Shown: in pieces, positions 35,440-44,310 of the stretch
Position numbering within the stretch: the stretch's first letter is position 1
Layout of the letters: each line of letters begins with the position of its first letter
The notes under the pieces: model-generated
What the model saw: the letters and a program-made list of their open reading frames with translations, nothing else
What the model was told of the DNA's origin: nothing
Database searches by the model: none
Translations under genes and position numbers: made by a program
Source: Lachnoclostridium sp. UBA5725
GTDB taxonomy: Bacteria > Bacillota > Clostridia > Lachnospirales > Lachnospiraceae
NCBI GenBank assembly: GCA_002419585.1
Contig: DIGJ01000002.1
Span: forward strand, 62,001 to 126,000
Length of the DNA stretch: 64,000 nt
Reading direction: 5' to 3'

Positions 35440-36003
35440 TCAGCGAGGGTTAAACCAATATCCAAGTATTGCAAAAAATGTTGCATAGATGATTCCACTT
35501 AAAATATAAGGAACGTGCAAAGGAAACCATAGGTAAAAAATACCTGCGATAGTAAGTTCTAATAATAGAATTACTGCAACTTTTCGCTGAATCACTGGTT
35601 TATTCGCTAGTAAATATAACTTGTTGATATGCGGAACAGGCGCAATAACAACGGATATGATAAAACAGAAAAAAAGAATCAACAGGGTAATTCCTTTATT
35701 ATAAAGCAATAAAGGGCTAATAATAATGCTGGATGCTCCTACGAAAGATCCTATACTAATGCATGCAAAGTGAGAAGAAGCATGGATTCCACCCAAGTCT
35801 TTTCGTAGTAATACAAAGCTTAAACTCCAGATAATCAAATCAATGGTGTGGTGGGTCAACAGGCCGATAAATAATAGTATAGCATTTGACAGAATTAGAT
35901 TGAGGGAGCATTCTGCTCCATAAGCAAGAACTTCTTCACTATAATGGTCTGTTCCATTTTGTATTAGACTCTTAGCAATTTTTTTGGAAAGTACTTCAAT
36001 CAT
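35440..36003 (-). CDS. agrB: Accessory gene regulator protein AgrB
   Basis: 187 residues, five to six membrane segments. The catalytic His and Cys of the AgrB peptidase are visible in DLGGIHASSHFACI. It cleaves and cyclises the AgrD precursor to make the autoinducing peptide. AAGGAG precedes the start. Last gene of a kinase-regulator-agrB set on the minus strand; agrD lies divergent at 38216. Confidence 0.92.
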   Translation of the reverse strand: MIEVLSKKIAKSLIQNGTDHYSEEVLAYGAECSLNLILSNAILLFIGLLTHHTIDLIIWSLSFVLLRKDLGGIHASSHFACISIGSFVGASSIIISPLLLYNKGITLLILFFCFIISVVIAPVPHINKLYLLANKPVIQRKVAVILLLELTIAGIFYLWFPLHVPYILSGIIYATFFAILGYWFNPR

Positions 36004-36028
36004 AAAATAGGCTCCTTTTCGTGAAATA

Positions 36029-36727
36029 CTATCGCATGCGGTCAGCGTAGTTAAGAAACATTGTTCGTATGGTAGACAGATAGGTTCTGCTGATTGGTAT
36101 CACCATTCCATTGGATAAAACAACTTCATGCCCTCTGATCATACTAACATGTTCTTCATTAATAATGGCTGTCCGATGACAAGAATGAAAACGTGCCGGA
36201 AGACGAGAGAGAATCCCTTTAATTGGCTCAAGCTGCTGATAAGTAGCATCTGGAGTAATGATTTCAGTATAGTGATTTGCACTAGAAAAGCATATGATTT
36301 TTGAATAAGGGATTTGTATAATATCATTGCCATTACGAAAGATATAGTGTTCATCATATAATTCCTGATACTTATAATTAAGACAAGCGCTTATTTTTGC
36401 ATAAGAGACTGGTTTTAGAAGGTAATTTAATGCTTGTACGTGATACCCTTCGAATACATATTCTGAAAATGCGGTAAGGAAAACAATACTTCCATTGAAT
36501 CCCATTTCTCTTAACTTTTTCGCACAAGTTAGACCATCCATTTCTTCCATCTGGATATCCATAAAAACTAGGTGGAAGAATTCTTTCTGGGTTGCATTAA
36601 GAAAAGATGCACCATTTTCGAAACAGGATACATCGAGTGTTGTTTGTTTTTCTTCGCTCCATTGCTTCAGTAGTGATTGGAGATTCTGTGTATAAATCCA
36701 TTCATTTTCAACGATTGCTATCTTCAT
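36029..36727 (-). CDS. agrA: LytTR-family response regulator (AgrA-like)
   Basis: 232 residues from the ATG at 36727 (GGAGG upstream; a further upstream start in the overlapping kinase frame is unlikely). Receiver domain with phosphoacceptor Asp in VFMDIQMEEMDG; C-terminal LytTR DNA-binding domain (PYSKIICFSSANHYTEI, ARFHSCHRTAIINEEHV). LytTR proteins bind 9-base direct repeats 21 bases apart; such repeats are found ahead of agrD. Confidence 0.92.
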   Translation of the reverse strand: MKIAIVENEWIYTQNLQSLLKQWSEEKQTTLDVSCFENGASFLNATQKEFFHLVFMDIQMEEMDGLTCAKKLREMGFNGSIVFLTAFSEYVFEGYHVQALNYLLKPVSYAKISACLNYKYQELYDEHYIFRNGNDIIQIPYSKIICFSSANHYTEIITPDATYQQLEPIKGILSRLPARFHSCHRTAIINEEHVSMIRGHEVVLSNGMVIPISRTYLSTIRTMFLNYADRMR

Positions 36728-38051
36728 TCCATTCCTCCTCCAACGGTACCATAATATGAACAATAAATTGATCTAATTTCGGAATAAACTGGCAGGTACC
36801 GCCTACTTTTTCCACAATCTGTTGGATACGTCTTAGGCCGATTCCATGCCCTCTTTCTGCTTTGGTAGATAAGAGAACATCTTTCATTCCGCATCGATAC
36901 TTTCCATCGGAAGTGTTGCAACAGAATAAAGATAGCATCTGTTTAAAAGGCTTAATTTCAAATTGGATTTGGGATGTATTTGGAAGCTTACGACAAGCTT
37001 CGATTGCATTATCCAGTACATTGCTAATTAATGACGAGAACTCAACGTTGTTTAACGGAAGATGATCTGGCAAAAAAATGGTGGAATGAAAGCAAATATT
37101 TTCTCGTTTCGCTTCCATCATATGGAGGGATACTACGGCATCTACTGCAAGATTCCCCGTAGAAAGTAAAAGTCCTGAAGAAGGAAGGGAAGCATCTAAT
37201 TGTTCAGCATATTCTTTTACCTCTTTGTAATTATTCTGCGCAATCAAAGTCGTTATGAGCCTTAACTGTCCCTGATAATCATGCTTCCACTCTCGTAAGG
37301 ATTCCGTTGTCGAGACCATAAAATCGTATTGCTGTTTTTCTAAATCACTTAGTTGTTGTTCTTGCTCCATCTCTTTGTTTTTTCTTCGTATCATTCCTAA
37401 ATATTCAAAACAAGCAAATAGTGCAAACAGCATGATTAGCATAGCGTAACAAACAAAGGATAGTTGTTCTGATAATAAATATGTATTTGAATTGGCATGA
37501 AGAATCAATGATATATCGAATATGGTTTCCGTTGCAAAGATACCAATACTTATGAGCAGAAAAATTAAAAGTATAACCGGTAACGGTAAAAGAGGCTCTT
37601 TTTCTCCTAAATGTGCAGTAATCCAAATGGAAGTTGATAATACCAGTAAATAAATCAGTGTAAACTGAATCCGTGCGCTGCTAAAGACTAAAAGTTCCTC
37701 TATAGAGTATGAGGACAGTGCTTCAGCAAGCGAAAAAGTAAGCTTTTCAGAAAGAATTGTTAAAAACACATAAAAGCAAGGCCATAAAATGTATTTATAC
37801 TTATTTGCATTCTGACGCTTTCCAAAGAAAAGGTAAGATGCAACGATATAGCACATTAGCATAATTAGTAATCGTTTATTGGCAGAACAGTTACTAAATG
37901 AAAGTAAACTAAGAATATTAGTCATAATAAAAACACATATACTATATAGAAAAATATCTTTCTTTTGAAAGCCTATTTTTTTGGCAAATAAATACGCCAT
38001 CAAAAGAATTTCATAAAAGCAGACAAAAATCTCCCATAAATTTGCAATCAT
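36708..38051 (-). CDS. agrC: GHKL sensor histidine kinase (AgrC-like)
   Basis: 447 residues. The N-terminal ~210 residues contain six hydrophobic segments; then a coiled region, the H-box EWKHDYQGQLRLI, N-box SNVLDNAIEACRK and G-box GHGIGLRRIQQI. It should sense the processed AgrD peptide at the membrane and phosphorylate the LytTR regulator whose gene it overlaps by 20 bases. AGGGGGT precedes the start. Confidence 0.92.
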   Translation of the reverse strand: MIANLWEIFVCFYEILLMAYLFAKKIGFQKKDIFLYSICVFIMTNILSLLSFSNCSANKRLLIMLMCYIVASYLFFGKRQNANKYKYILWPCFYVFLTILSEKLTFSLAEALSSYSIEELLVFSSARIQFTLIYLLVLSTSIWITAHLGEKEPLLPLPVILLIFLLISIGIFATETIFDISLILHANSNTYLLSEQLSFVCYAMLIMLFALFACFEYLGMIRRKNKEMEQEQQLSDLEKQQYDFMVSTTESLREWKHDYQGQLRLITTLIAQNNYKEVKEYAEQLDASLPSSGLLLSTGNLAVDAVVSLHMMEAKRENICFHSTIFLPDHLPLNNVEFSSLISNVLDNAIEACRKLPNTSQIQFEIKPFKQMLSLFCCNTSDGKYRCGMKDVLLSTKAERGHGIGLRRIQQIVEKVGGTCQFIPKLDQFIVHIMVPLEEEWNEDSNR

Positions 38052-38123
38052 TGAATACCCCCTCAGGAAAAATTTTCCTATCCATTATAACATAATTTTA
38101 CAAATCAAACACGGTTCAGATTT

Positions 38124-38182
38124 GCAATTCACGCATTGAGGAATGCAGTTCACGCATGCCCTATTGTAAAATTTTGTAGAAT
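38124..38182 (+). promoter_or_regulatory. agrD promoter with LytTR direct repeats
   Basis: GCAATTCACGCAT (38124-38136) and GCAGTTCACGCAT (38145-38157) are direct repeats starting exactly 21 bases apart, the spacing known for AgrA/LytTR sites. A -10-like TAGAAT lies at 38177-38182 with no good -35, as expected for an activated promoter. The divergent kinase operon shares this region. Confidence 0.78.
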
Positions 38183-38215
38183 GGGATAAAAATTAGTTGA
38201 AAGGAGGAAGGGATA

Positions 38216-38356
38216 ATGAAGAATAAGGGGTTCTGTAAAACAAGTGCTTTTCTTTTGAACAAGGTTGCAGTAGCTTTTTCATCTGCACCTTGTAATGGTC
38301 ATTTGCATGAGACGAAAGTACCGAAAGAATTACGGAAAAAGAAGTTAAGTAATTAA
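38216..38356 (+). CDS. agrD: Cyclic lactone autoinducer precursor AgrD
   Basis: 46 residues after AAGGAGGAAGGG. An amphipathic leader ends in NKVAVAFSSAPC, then a core region around the Cys (SSAPCNGHLHE), then the charged tail KVPKELRKK typical of AgrD, recognised by AgrB. The Cys would form the thiolactone. Placed divergent from agrC-agrA-agrB and 71 bases ahead of a secreted wall-hydrolase-like gene, which may be cotranscribed. Confidence 0.88.
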   Translation: MKNKGFCKTSAFLLNKVAVAFSSAPCNGHLHETKVPKELRKKKLSN

Positions 38357-38427
38357 ATTATCAATATGAAAAACAAGTAGCAAAGTTAAATGGGATTGTT
38401 AGATTAATAATATGAGGAGGTTGTAAA

Positions 38428-39582
38428 ATGATTAATTTACAAAAGAAAGATTTAAAAAAGATAGCTGTAATGACAATAATGGGTTCCATTATTTTTTCTG
38501 GACTAAACTGTTCATATGCGTCTGCTAAAAATGAAGAGACTAAAGTTTTATCATTAGCTGAAGATAGTGTGTTTTCCACAGAAACCAATAATGAAGTTGA
38601 AGAGATTATTAGTAATGTTCCAGATGAACTTGTTGATAGTGTCAATGCTACTTCAAGTAATATCTTACTATATGATGAAAGTGGTAAAATTATCAATGAA
38701 ATTCATTCGGATGGAGAAATAGTAAAGTATGAGTATTCTGGAAATTTAGTTGAAGCAACTGATACAACTGGGTTTAAAACTATTTATACATATAATGGAG
38801 AGAATTGTATTTCTTCTGAAGAATATTATAATAATCAATTAATTGAAAATAATATTTATGAGGGAGATATTTCATCTCAAAAAATTTCATCAACGTCTGA
38901 TATAAGCGCATTAGATGCTAGCAGTACAAGTCCAACAAAAACTAATTATATTGTAGAAGGTATTAAAATGAACCAAATTATTGCAGATTCGGAATTTGTT
39001 TATAATGCTAATACCTCTTGGAATCAAAACAATATACAGAGTTTTCTTAATCAAAAGAATTCAATATTAAAAGATGATATTAAGGTTTATGCACAAAAAA
39101 GTGATGGAACGGTGTATAATACAGGAAGAGTCATTACACCTGCTAAAATTATTTATATTAATGCTCGGGATTATGGTGTAAATCCTAAAGTTATTCTTGC
39201 TACCATCCAAAAGGAAAGTTCGTTAATCACAAGTAGTGATGTTTCATTAAGTAGTAGAAGATTATATTATGCAATGGGTTGTGGAGCAACAGATGGAGGT
39301 GATTTAACTTCATACACAGGCTTTGATAGACAGGTCATGAATGGAGCCGATTTATTATTTAAAAATTATCAAAATGCTCCATCGAATAAATCCAAGAGTA
39401 TACATGATGGAAAAACTATAACTATTAATGGAGTTACTTATCCATCAACTATTGTTTTAAACAACTCAGCTACATGGTCTTTATTTGTCTATACACCACA
39501 TGTATTTGATCCCAATAATACTACTTCTATTTCTGGTGGAAATTATTTATTTTATAAAATTTATAAAGGATGGGGATGGTAA
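38428..39582 (+). CDS. Secreted lysozyme/transglycosylase-like protein with YD-type repeat
   Basis: 384 residues. Signal peptide (IAVMTIMGSIIFSGLNCSYASA), a short YD/Rhs-like repeat section (YDESGKIINEIHSDGEIVKYEY) and a C-terminal region with an apparent catalytic Glu in NPKVILATIQKESSLIT and later GCGATDGGDL ... GFDRQVMNGADLLFKNYQN, which resembles lysozyme-fold peptidoglycan hydrolases. GAGGAGG precedes the start. Follows agrD on the same strand and is followed within 3 bases by a lipoprotein gene that could encode its immunity protein. Confidence 0.75.
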   Translation: MINLQKKDLKKIAVMTIMGSIIFSGLNCSYASAKNEETKVLSLAEDSVFSTETNNEVEEIISNVPDELVDSVNATSSNILLYDESGKIINEIHSDGEIVKYEYSGNLVEATDTTGFKTIYTYNGENCISSEEYYNNQLIENNIYEGDISSQKISSTSDISALDASSTSPTKTNYIVEGIKMNQIIADSEFVYNANTSWNQNNIQSFLNQKNSILKDDIKVYAQKSDGTVYNTGRVITPAKIIYINARDYGVNPKVILATIQKESSLITSSDVSLSSRRLYYAMGCGATDGGDLTSYTGFDRQVMNGADLLFKNYQNAPSNKSKSIHDGKTITINGVTYPSTIVLNNSATWSLFVYTPHVFDPNNTTSISGGNYLFYKIYKGWGW

Positions 39583-39584
39583 AA

Positions 39585-40241
39585 ATGAAGATAAAATTGT
39601 TAGGAATATTGGCTGTTTTTTGTTGCATCACAGTGACCTTATTTGGATGTAGAACTGAAAATAATCAAAAAATTATTCCTGACAGCACAAGTAATAATGA
39701 TGAATCAGTTATAGATAAAAACGTTAAGAATAAAGAAGAAGATACAGAAATAAATAAAGATATTATAATAACTGAAACATCAGTTGGAAACTTTACAGTA
39801 AATATTAATTTAAAAGAGGGAATTTATATTGCGGATGAATTGTCTCCATATTTAGATACATACCAGGGTGATTTTGAATTTGTTGTAACAAATGATAGAG
39901 AGGCCGTATTTAAGGAAAAGATAACTATCGGAAATGCAAATGAGATACTGGCATTCAAAAAGGATATAATATTACAAACAGCAGATTATAATGGTGACGG
40001 AAATCTTGATTTTGCTCTTGGACAATACGCAAGCAGTAACTCCTTTATTTATCAATTTTATACCATAAACAATAAAGGAAAAATAAGTTTACTATCACTA
40101 GACAGTTCCGATGGAAAAACAATTGAAGCAAAGAATGAAGGGTATTCACCTATATTTGAGTCAGAAGATTCTAACGTTTCTTATGAGATTTATAATCAAG
40201 AGTTAGGAGAATATAGAACAAAACTAGTAAAGATTAAATAA
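39585..40241 (+). CDS. Lipoprotein, putative immunity to the wall hydrolase
   Basis: 218 residues from the ATG at 39585. Lipobox VTLFGC follows a hydrophobic signal; a Ser/Asp/Glu-rich linker and a beta-rich domain with TADYNGDGNLDFALG (FG-GAP/VCBS-like, calcium-type) follow. Surface anchoring next to a secreted wall hydrolase gene suggests protection of the producing cell (inference). Confidence 0.7.
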   Translation: MKIKLLGILAVFCCITVTLFGCRTENNQKIIPDSTSNNDESVIDKNVKNKEEDTEINKDIIITETSVGNFTVNINLKEGIYIADELSPYLDTYQGDFEFVVTNDREAVFKEKITIGNANEILAFKKDIILQTADYNGDGNLDFALGQYASSNSFIYQFYTINNKGKISLLSLDSSDGKTIEAKNEGYSPIFESEDSNVSYEIYNQELGEYRTKLVKIK

Positions 40242-40347
40242 AGTATCTTTTATAAAAAAATAGCCCCGTCTTCTTTATGAAGTAAGTAGGATACTGGAAT
40301 GCTTCCAAAAGGGTGGTTAAAGTTGTTACAATATTTGAGGTTCCTAT

Positions 40348-41280
40348 TTGTGCAACTTTCACAAAAATGAAAACTTTGCTCAAAAAGTGGCGCACCCCCT
40401 ATGTTTTTTCGGCTTATAAGTAGGAGGATAAATTTTCCTCATTCTAAAAGCCGAAGTATTCAGAATCAAGGTTCTGGTGAAAAGGTAGTTAGCACCTGAA
40501 CCTTGGAATCTGAATATCGAGTGTAAGGAACAAAAGTCAAACACACGTAATTGAAACCAGAATAGAGTTGTTCATTCTGTTAGTAACGTGATCTGTTTAT
40601 GAGTTTGCGATGATAGAGCTGTTGGGAAACCAATTCAAGCGAAGAATCGTAATAGAAGAAGCTAAGGTCGGAGCAAACCAAACAGATGTAATGCTATTGA
40701 TACGCATTGCAAAGCTTTGACGGATAATGAAACAACTGAAAAATAAGCAGCCGGTTGGCAACGGAGCATGACATACATAGAACTCAAAGTGGTTCAATCG
40801 AAAGGGTGGTATGTGGTGCTGTGAGGAGATATCAATCCTGCCTTACATGTTTCCCGGTCTATGGGCAGAAGTATTAGTCATAGATGATGCACGGGGTAGA
40901 GTAAATGAAAAATGTGTGGCTTGTCTAGTAGCATACCGGACAACCGCACTTGCATATAAATGAAATACAGAAACAAAAAAGTTTCAACTCACCAGAGGGT
41001 ACAGAAATCCTGTACTTTCTGGTGAGTTGAAAATCGTAAAAGGAAAAAATATAAAGATTTTTTTTAGTCCTACCTTGACACAAGCACAGAAGGTGAAGGC
41101 ATATTTGATTAAGGGAGCCCGTCAGTTGCCGGGGTATGATATGTGGCCGAACCCACAGCTTGGGTGGGGGGCGCTGTGTTTGGAGGATAGTTTGCCGTTA
41201 TAATTGTTTTACAAAAATGCATTGTCTCTTTGATTGGTGTATATCATGGAGATAATGCTTTTTTTATGAAATTGTCAATG
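40348..41280 (+). repeat. S8-tail dispersed repeat, copy A
   Basis: About 0.93 kb. Starts with CAACTTTC-type AT-rich sequence, then TGGCGCACCCCCTATG and TTCGGCTTATAAGTAGGAGG, a hairpin AAGGTTCTGGTG/CACCTGAACCTT, a ~450-base unassigned region, a stem TTTCAACTCACCAGA/TCTGGTGAGTTGAAA (40978-41030), and finally the last ~37 codons of the S8 protease gene with its terminator. No intact gene. Shared with copies B-E. Confidence 0.85.
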
Positions 41281-41311
41281 TGCGTTTACTCAACAAATAG
41301 AGGTCCAAATT

Positions 41312-41368
41312 ACGTTTATGACTCGATTTACGACGTTCATGACTAAAATGGTTATAAGTAAATATTAT
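41312..41368 (+). promoter_or_regulatory. Candidate LytTR-controlled promoter 1
   Basis: ACGTTTATGAC (41312-41322) and ACGTTCATGAC (41333-41343) are direct repeats 21 bases apart, sharing GTTCA-x-G with the agrD repeats. TATTAT (41363-41368) lies 28 bases after the second GTTCA, close to the 29 bases at agrD. It precedes a toxin C-terminus remnant and an intact lipoprotein gene. A near copy stands at 42721-42777. Confidence 0.65.
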
Positions 41369-41404
41369 ATGTTATTATTATTCTTCGTGTGACCATTCCC
41401 TATT

Positions 41405-41641
41405 GTGAAAATGTGGGTAATCTTAAAAATGGAGTCAGAAGGTCATATAAAGCTAGTCTCATTTTCTCATCAATATGGAAATAATTGGTGGACTATAGAT
41501 CCTGAAAAAGCGTTGCCCAAATTTATACGTGAAGGACAAGACAGTTATAATCCGGATGATGTTATTAGTGTATTTAATAAGCATGATTATAAGGATCGGA
41601 GAGCAGTAGAAGCCAATATATTTAATAATGGATATAAATAG
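41405..41641 (+). pseudogene. Orphan toxin C-terminus fragment
   Basis: 78 codons with no N-terminal toxin core. The end DYKDRRAVEANIFNNG parallels the end of the GH24-type Rhs toxin at 49.9 kb (DYKDRRENEASVFNQK). It is the remnant of a similar lysozyme-type toxin, kept ahead of its putative immunity lipoprotein. Confidence 0.65.
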
Positions 41642-41654
41642 TAGGAGGTATATA

Positions 41655-42353
41655 ATGGCAAAGAAGAATTTTGTTTTAATATTATTAACAAGTTTAAGTC
41701 TATTACTTTTAATAGGATGTCGCGTAAATGAAAGTATTGAAGATAAGAATGGTTTTATAAACAACGAGCAATCAAAAGAAGATGATGTTCCGGGATCTGA
41801 AAGTAAAAAAGTTGCATCTATTACTAACAAAAGTAAAGATGAGTTGCTAAGTAATACTGGAGATAAAAATAATTTAACTGATTCTGAAAGCAAAGATAAG
41901 TCAGATATTGAAATATACGGAATATGGAATTTGGAAAAGGTTGTATTGAAGTCAGAGGCTTATGATGGCACATCTAAAGAGGCACTTGGTGGTATAGATG
42001 AAGAAGATTATGTTGGATTAGAATTAGAATTTACAGACAAATATCTTCGATTAGGTGAAGATAAATTTCCAAACCCCAAATATACATTAGAGTATATGAC
42101 GGTAACTGAGTATAATGATGGTGGTAAATATATACTACCAGATGTCTTTAGTTTTATTCAAGATGAGAACATTATCATTGTTAATAGAGAAAAATATAAG
42201 TCATTGTCAGAAGTACCGCTAAAATTCTATCAGGCTAAATTCAAAAAAGATTATTTTATACCAGTAGGAACACAAGTAGTCATGCTAAATAATGATACAA
42301 TGTTAGTTGGTATTTGGGGGAAAATTATTTTAGCTCATCGTGTCAAAACGTAA
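41655..42353 (+). CDS. Lipoprotein, putative immunity protein
   Basis: 232 residues from the ATG at 41655 (AGGAGG upstream). Signal with lipobox LLLLIGC, then a polar linker rich in Lys, Asp, Glu and Ser, then a ~140-residue domain beginning IYGIWNLEKVVLKSEAYDG. Not assigned to a known family. Position directly after a toxin C-terminus fragment, and the lipoprotein form, suit an immunity role against an exported wall hydrolase (inference). Confidence 0.72.
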   Translation: MAKKNFVLILLTSLSLLLLIGCRVNESIEDKNGFINNEQSKEDDVPGSESKKVASITNKSKDELLSNTGDKNNLTDSESKDKSDIEIYGIWNLEKVVLKSEAYDGTSKEALGGIDEEDYVGLELEFTDKYLRLGEDKFPNPKYTLEYMTVTEYNDGGKYILPDVFSFIQDENIIIVNREKYKSLSEVPLKFYQAKFKKDYFIPVGTQVVMLNNDTMLVGIWGKIILAHRVKT

Positions 42354-42383
42354 AGAAAAATAGAAATGTAGAAATAAAGCCAA

Positions 42384-42422
42384 AACCCGGCAAGCCAATA
42401 AAACGGTAAGCCGGTTTTTTTT
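42384..42422 (+). terminator. Rho-independent terminator
   Basis: AAACC(c)GGC...GCCGGTTT followed by eight Ts, ending the lipoprotein transcript. Confidence 0.8.
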
Positions 42423-42551
42423 CTGTTTATACGTAAACGCTTCATAGTTGGTTTGTAGACTTCATCCTATGTAAACGTCAAATCACTCGCCTAGTCACTC
42501 TCCGTATTTTATGGCATACTCTAAAAAATGCAATAAACTAATAGTTTTTAG

Positions 42552-42675
42552 TATGCGGTGGAACAAATGCCGTCGTGCCATACTGCCTCCCATTTATATA
42601 CTGTTCCCAAGTAAATCAGATGGGAGGTTTTTATGGATACTTCAAGACAATGTTTAGAACCGTGGGTTCAACGCG
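42552..42675 (+). repeat. Mobile-element end remnant, copy 1
   Basis: Starts at GCGGTGGAACAAAT, contains CCTCCCATTT...CAGATGGGAGG able to fold, then a start-like ATGGATACTTCAAGACAAT (MDTSRQ). A copy with the same order is at 45112-45240. No transposase reading frame survives. Family not recognised. Confidence 0.6.
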
Positions 42676-42720
42676 TATTTACAACAAATAGTATTTAAGT
42701 AGATGGAATTTTTTCATAAT

Positions 42721-42777
42721 ACGTTTATGACGCGATTTTCGACGTTCATGACTAGAATGGGTAAAAGTCAATATTAT
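42721..42777 (+). promoter_or_regulatory. Candidate LytTR-controlled promoter 2
   Basis: ACGTTTATGAC (42721-42731) and ACGTTCATGAC (42742-42752), again 21 bases apart, with TATTAT at 42772-42777. Same layout as 41312-41368; about 70 bases around the site are shared between the two loci. Lies ahead of the orphan Rhs toxin and its RsiV-like neighbour. Confidence 0.65.
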
Positions 42778-42882
42778 ATGCTATTATTATATCTTCCCTG
42801 GTATTCTTTTATTTCATGCAACTTTAATTTGTGTAAGCAGTATTCATTTATAGGGAAGTTATCATGGATAAAGGCGTATTTG

Positions 42883-44292
42883 CTATCCTATGAAACCGGA
42901 TTTGGAGCAACCAGAGTAACGTATGGACGCGGAAGTGAACGTTTAAGCCAGAACGTAACAATTTATCCAGATACACCGAAATCTGTTCAGGCAGACATCG
43001 CCAAAGAAAACAACGGAAAATCCTATTTTCAAGCAGACCGCCTAGGTAGTGCACTGTTCGCCTCAAATTAAGAGGGAGAAGTACATCGATATGCAGATCG
43101 GGATGCGTGGGGAAACCTGCAAATACCGATGCAGGAAGACATGAACTCTGCAGGAATAGCGGACAGCTTTGGATTCACAAACTACAATTATGATCCGGTG
43201 TTAGACCAATATTTTGCACAGGCGAGATTCTATGATGCCAAGCAGGGACGCATGCTCGCGGTGGATCCAGTTAAAACAGGGCTCAATATGTACCTTTATT
43301 GCAAGAATGACCCGTTAAACTATATAGATCCTCTAGGGGCTACCGCAAAAAATGTGAAAGCCGGAGTTTCTATATCGAATAAAGGCATAGCTACTGCAGC
43401 TGCAAAGGCTTTAACTGGATATAAAAAAGCACTTTCAGCAGTAGGGAATATCGGAAATGCTGTAAGTTCAGTTGTCAATACGAGTAAGTGTTCTTCAAAT
43501 GAGGAGACGGGAACTGTCCATGCTTTAGGTGTGCGGGTAGATGATAATACAGGGTATGACCCTTACACAGGGGAGTCGTTTAACTTAACAACTGGGAAAG
43601 GTAGTGCGACTACAAAGGGGACGGGGAAAGCTTATGTTACTCTAGAACAAATGAAAAACTTGGGATGGAGTAAGATCCATTACGGTTATGTAGTAAAAAG
43701 TACTGGAAAAGTTAGCCCACAAAATGATATGACTTCAGTAATAGATAAAAAGTATCGTGATATTAATCAAGGAGATGTTAATAAAATAAATGCTTTATTA
43801 AAAAAATACGATATTAATACTAAGCAAAGAATAGCAGCATTTTTTGCAGAATGTTCAGCTGAAACAGGTAATGGTACAAGATTTCTTGAAGGTGCGGGAA
43901 CTCCAGAAAAACCTTTTGTTGGCTCTGTGACAAGAACTAATCTTAATAAATGGTTTGATGATAATACTAATTATGGATCAAAATATCGTGGTGCTGGAGC
44001 TATACAGCTTACTTGGGATTATCATTATGAAGAATTTGAAAAGTGGATGAGTACAGAATTTGGAATAACGGATACAAACATTACAAACAAAGGGGCGGAG
44101 TATGTTGCTATGAACTATACTTGGGAAGCTGCTGTGTTTTATTGGAATAAAAATAATCTCAATAGTAAAGCTGATACTGGTGACATTCATAAGGTTACGG
44201 CAGTGGTCAACAAAAAAATGAGTAACAAAGAGTATCAAAAAAGAGAGGAAGCGTACGATTTGTGGATGAAAAACTATATCTATCCGTATTAA
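42883..44292 (+). pseudogene. Orphan Rhs C-terminus with GH19-type wall hydrolase toxin
   Basis: The 5' end begins inside an Rhs core (YETGFGATRVTYGRGSERLS), continues to the Rhs end motif (YFAQARFYDAKQGRMLAVDP ... DPLNYIDPLGA) and switches to a toxin domain: AFFAECSAETGNGTRFLEG and YRGAGAIQLTWDYHY are chitinase/GH19-like endolysin motifs with the likely catalytic Glu. The N-terminal core is missing and an in-frame TAA stands at 43069 where the paralogue near 48.8 kb has CAA. From the ATG at 43129, 387 codons remain open. Nearly identical to the Rhs end at 48.6-49.2 kb. Confidence 0.85.
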
Positions 44293-44310
44293 AAATCAGG
44301 AGGAATTGCA

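Noticed and set aside
40348..41280. Repeat family as an IStron or group I intron
   Set aside because: No conserved P/Q/R/S core or IS605 transposase could be found; left as an unclassified repeat.
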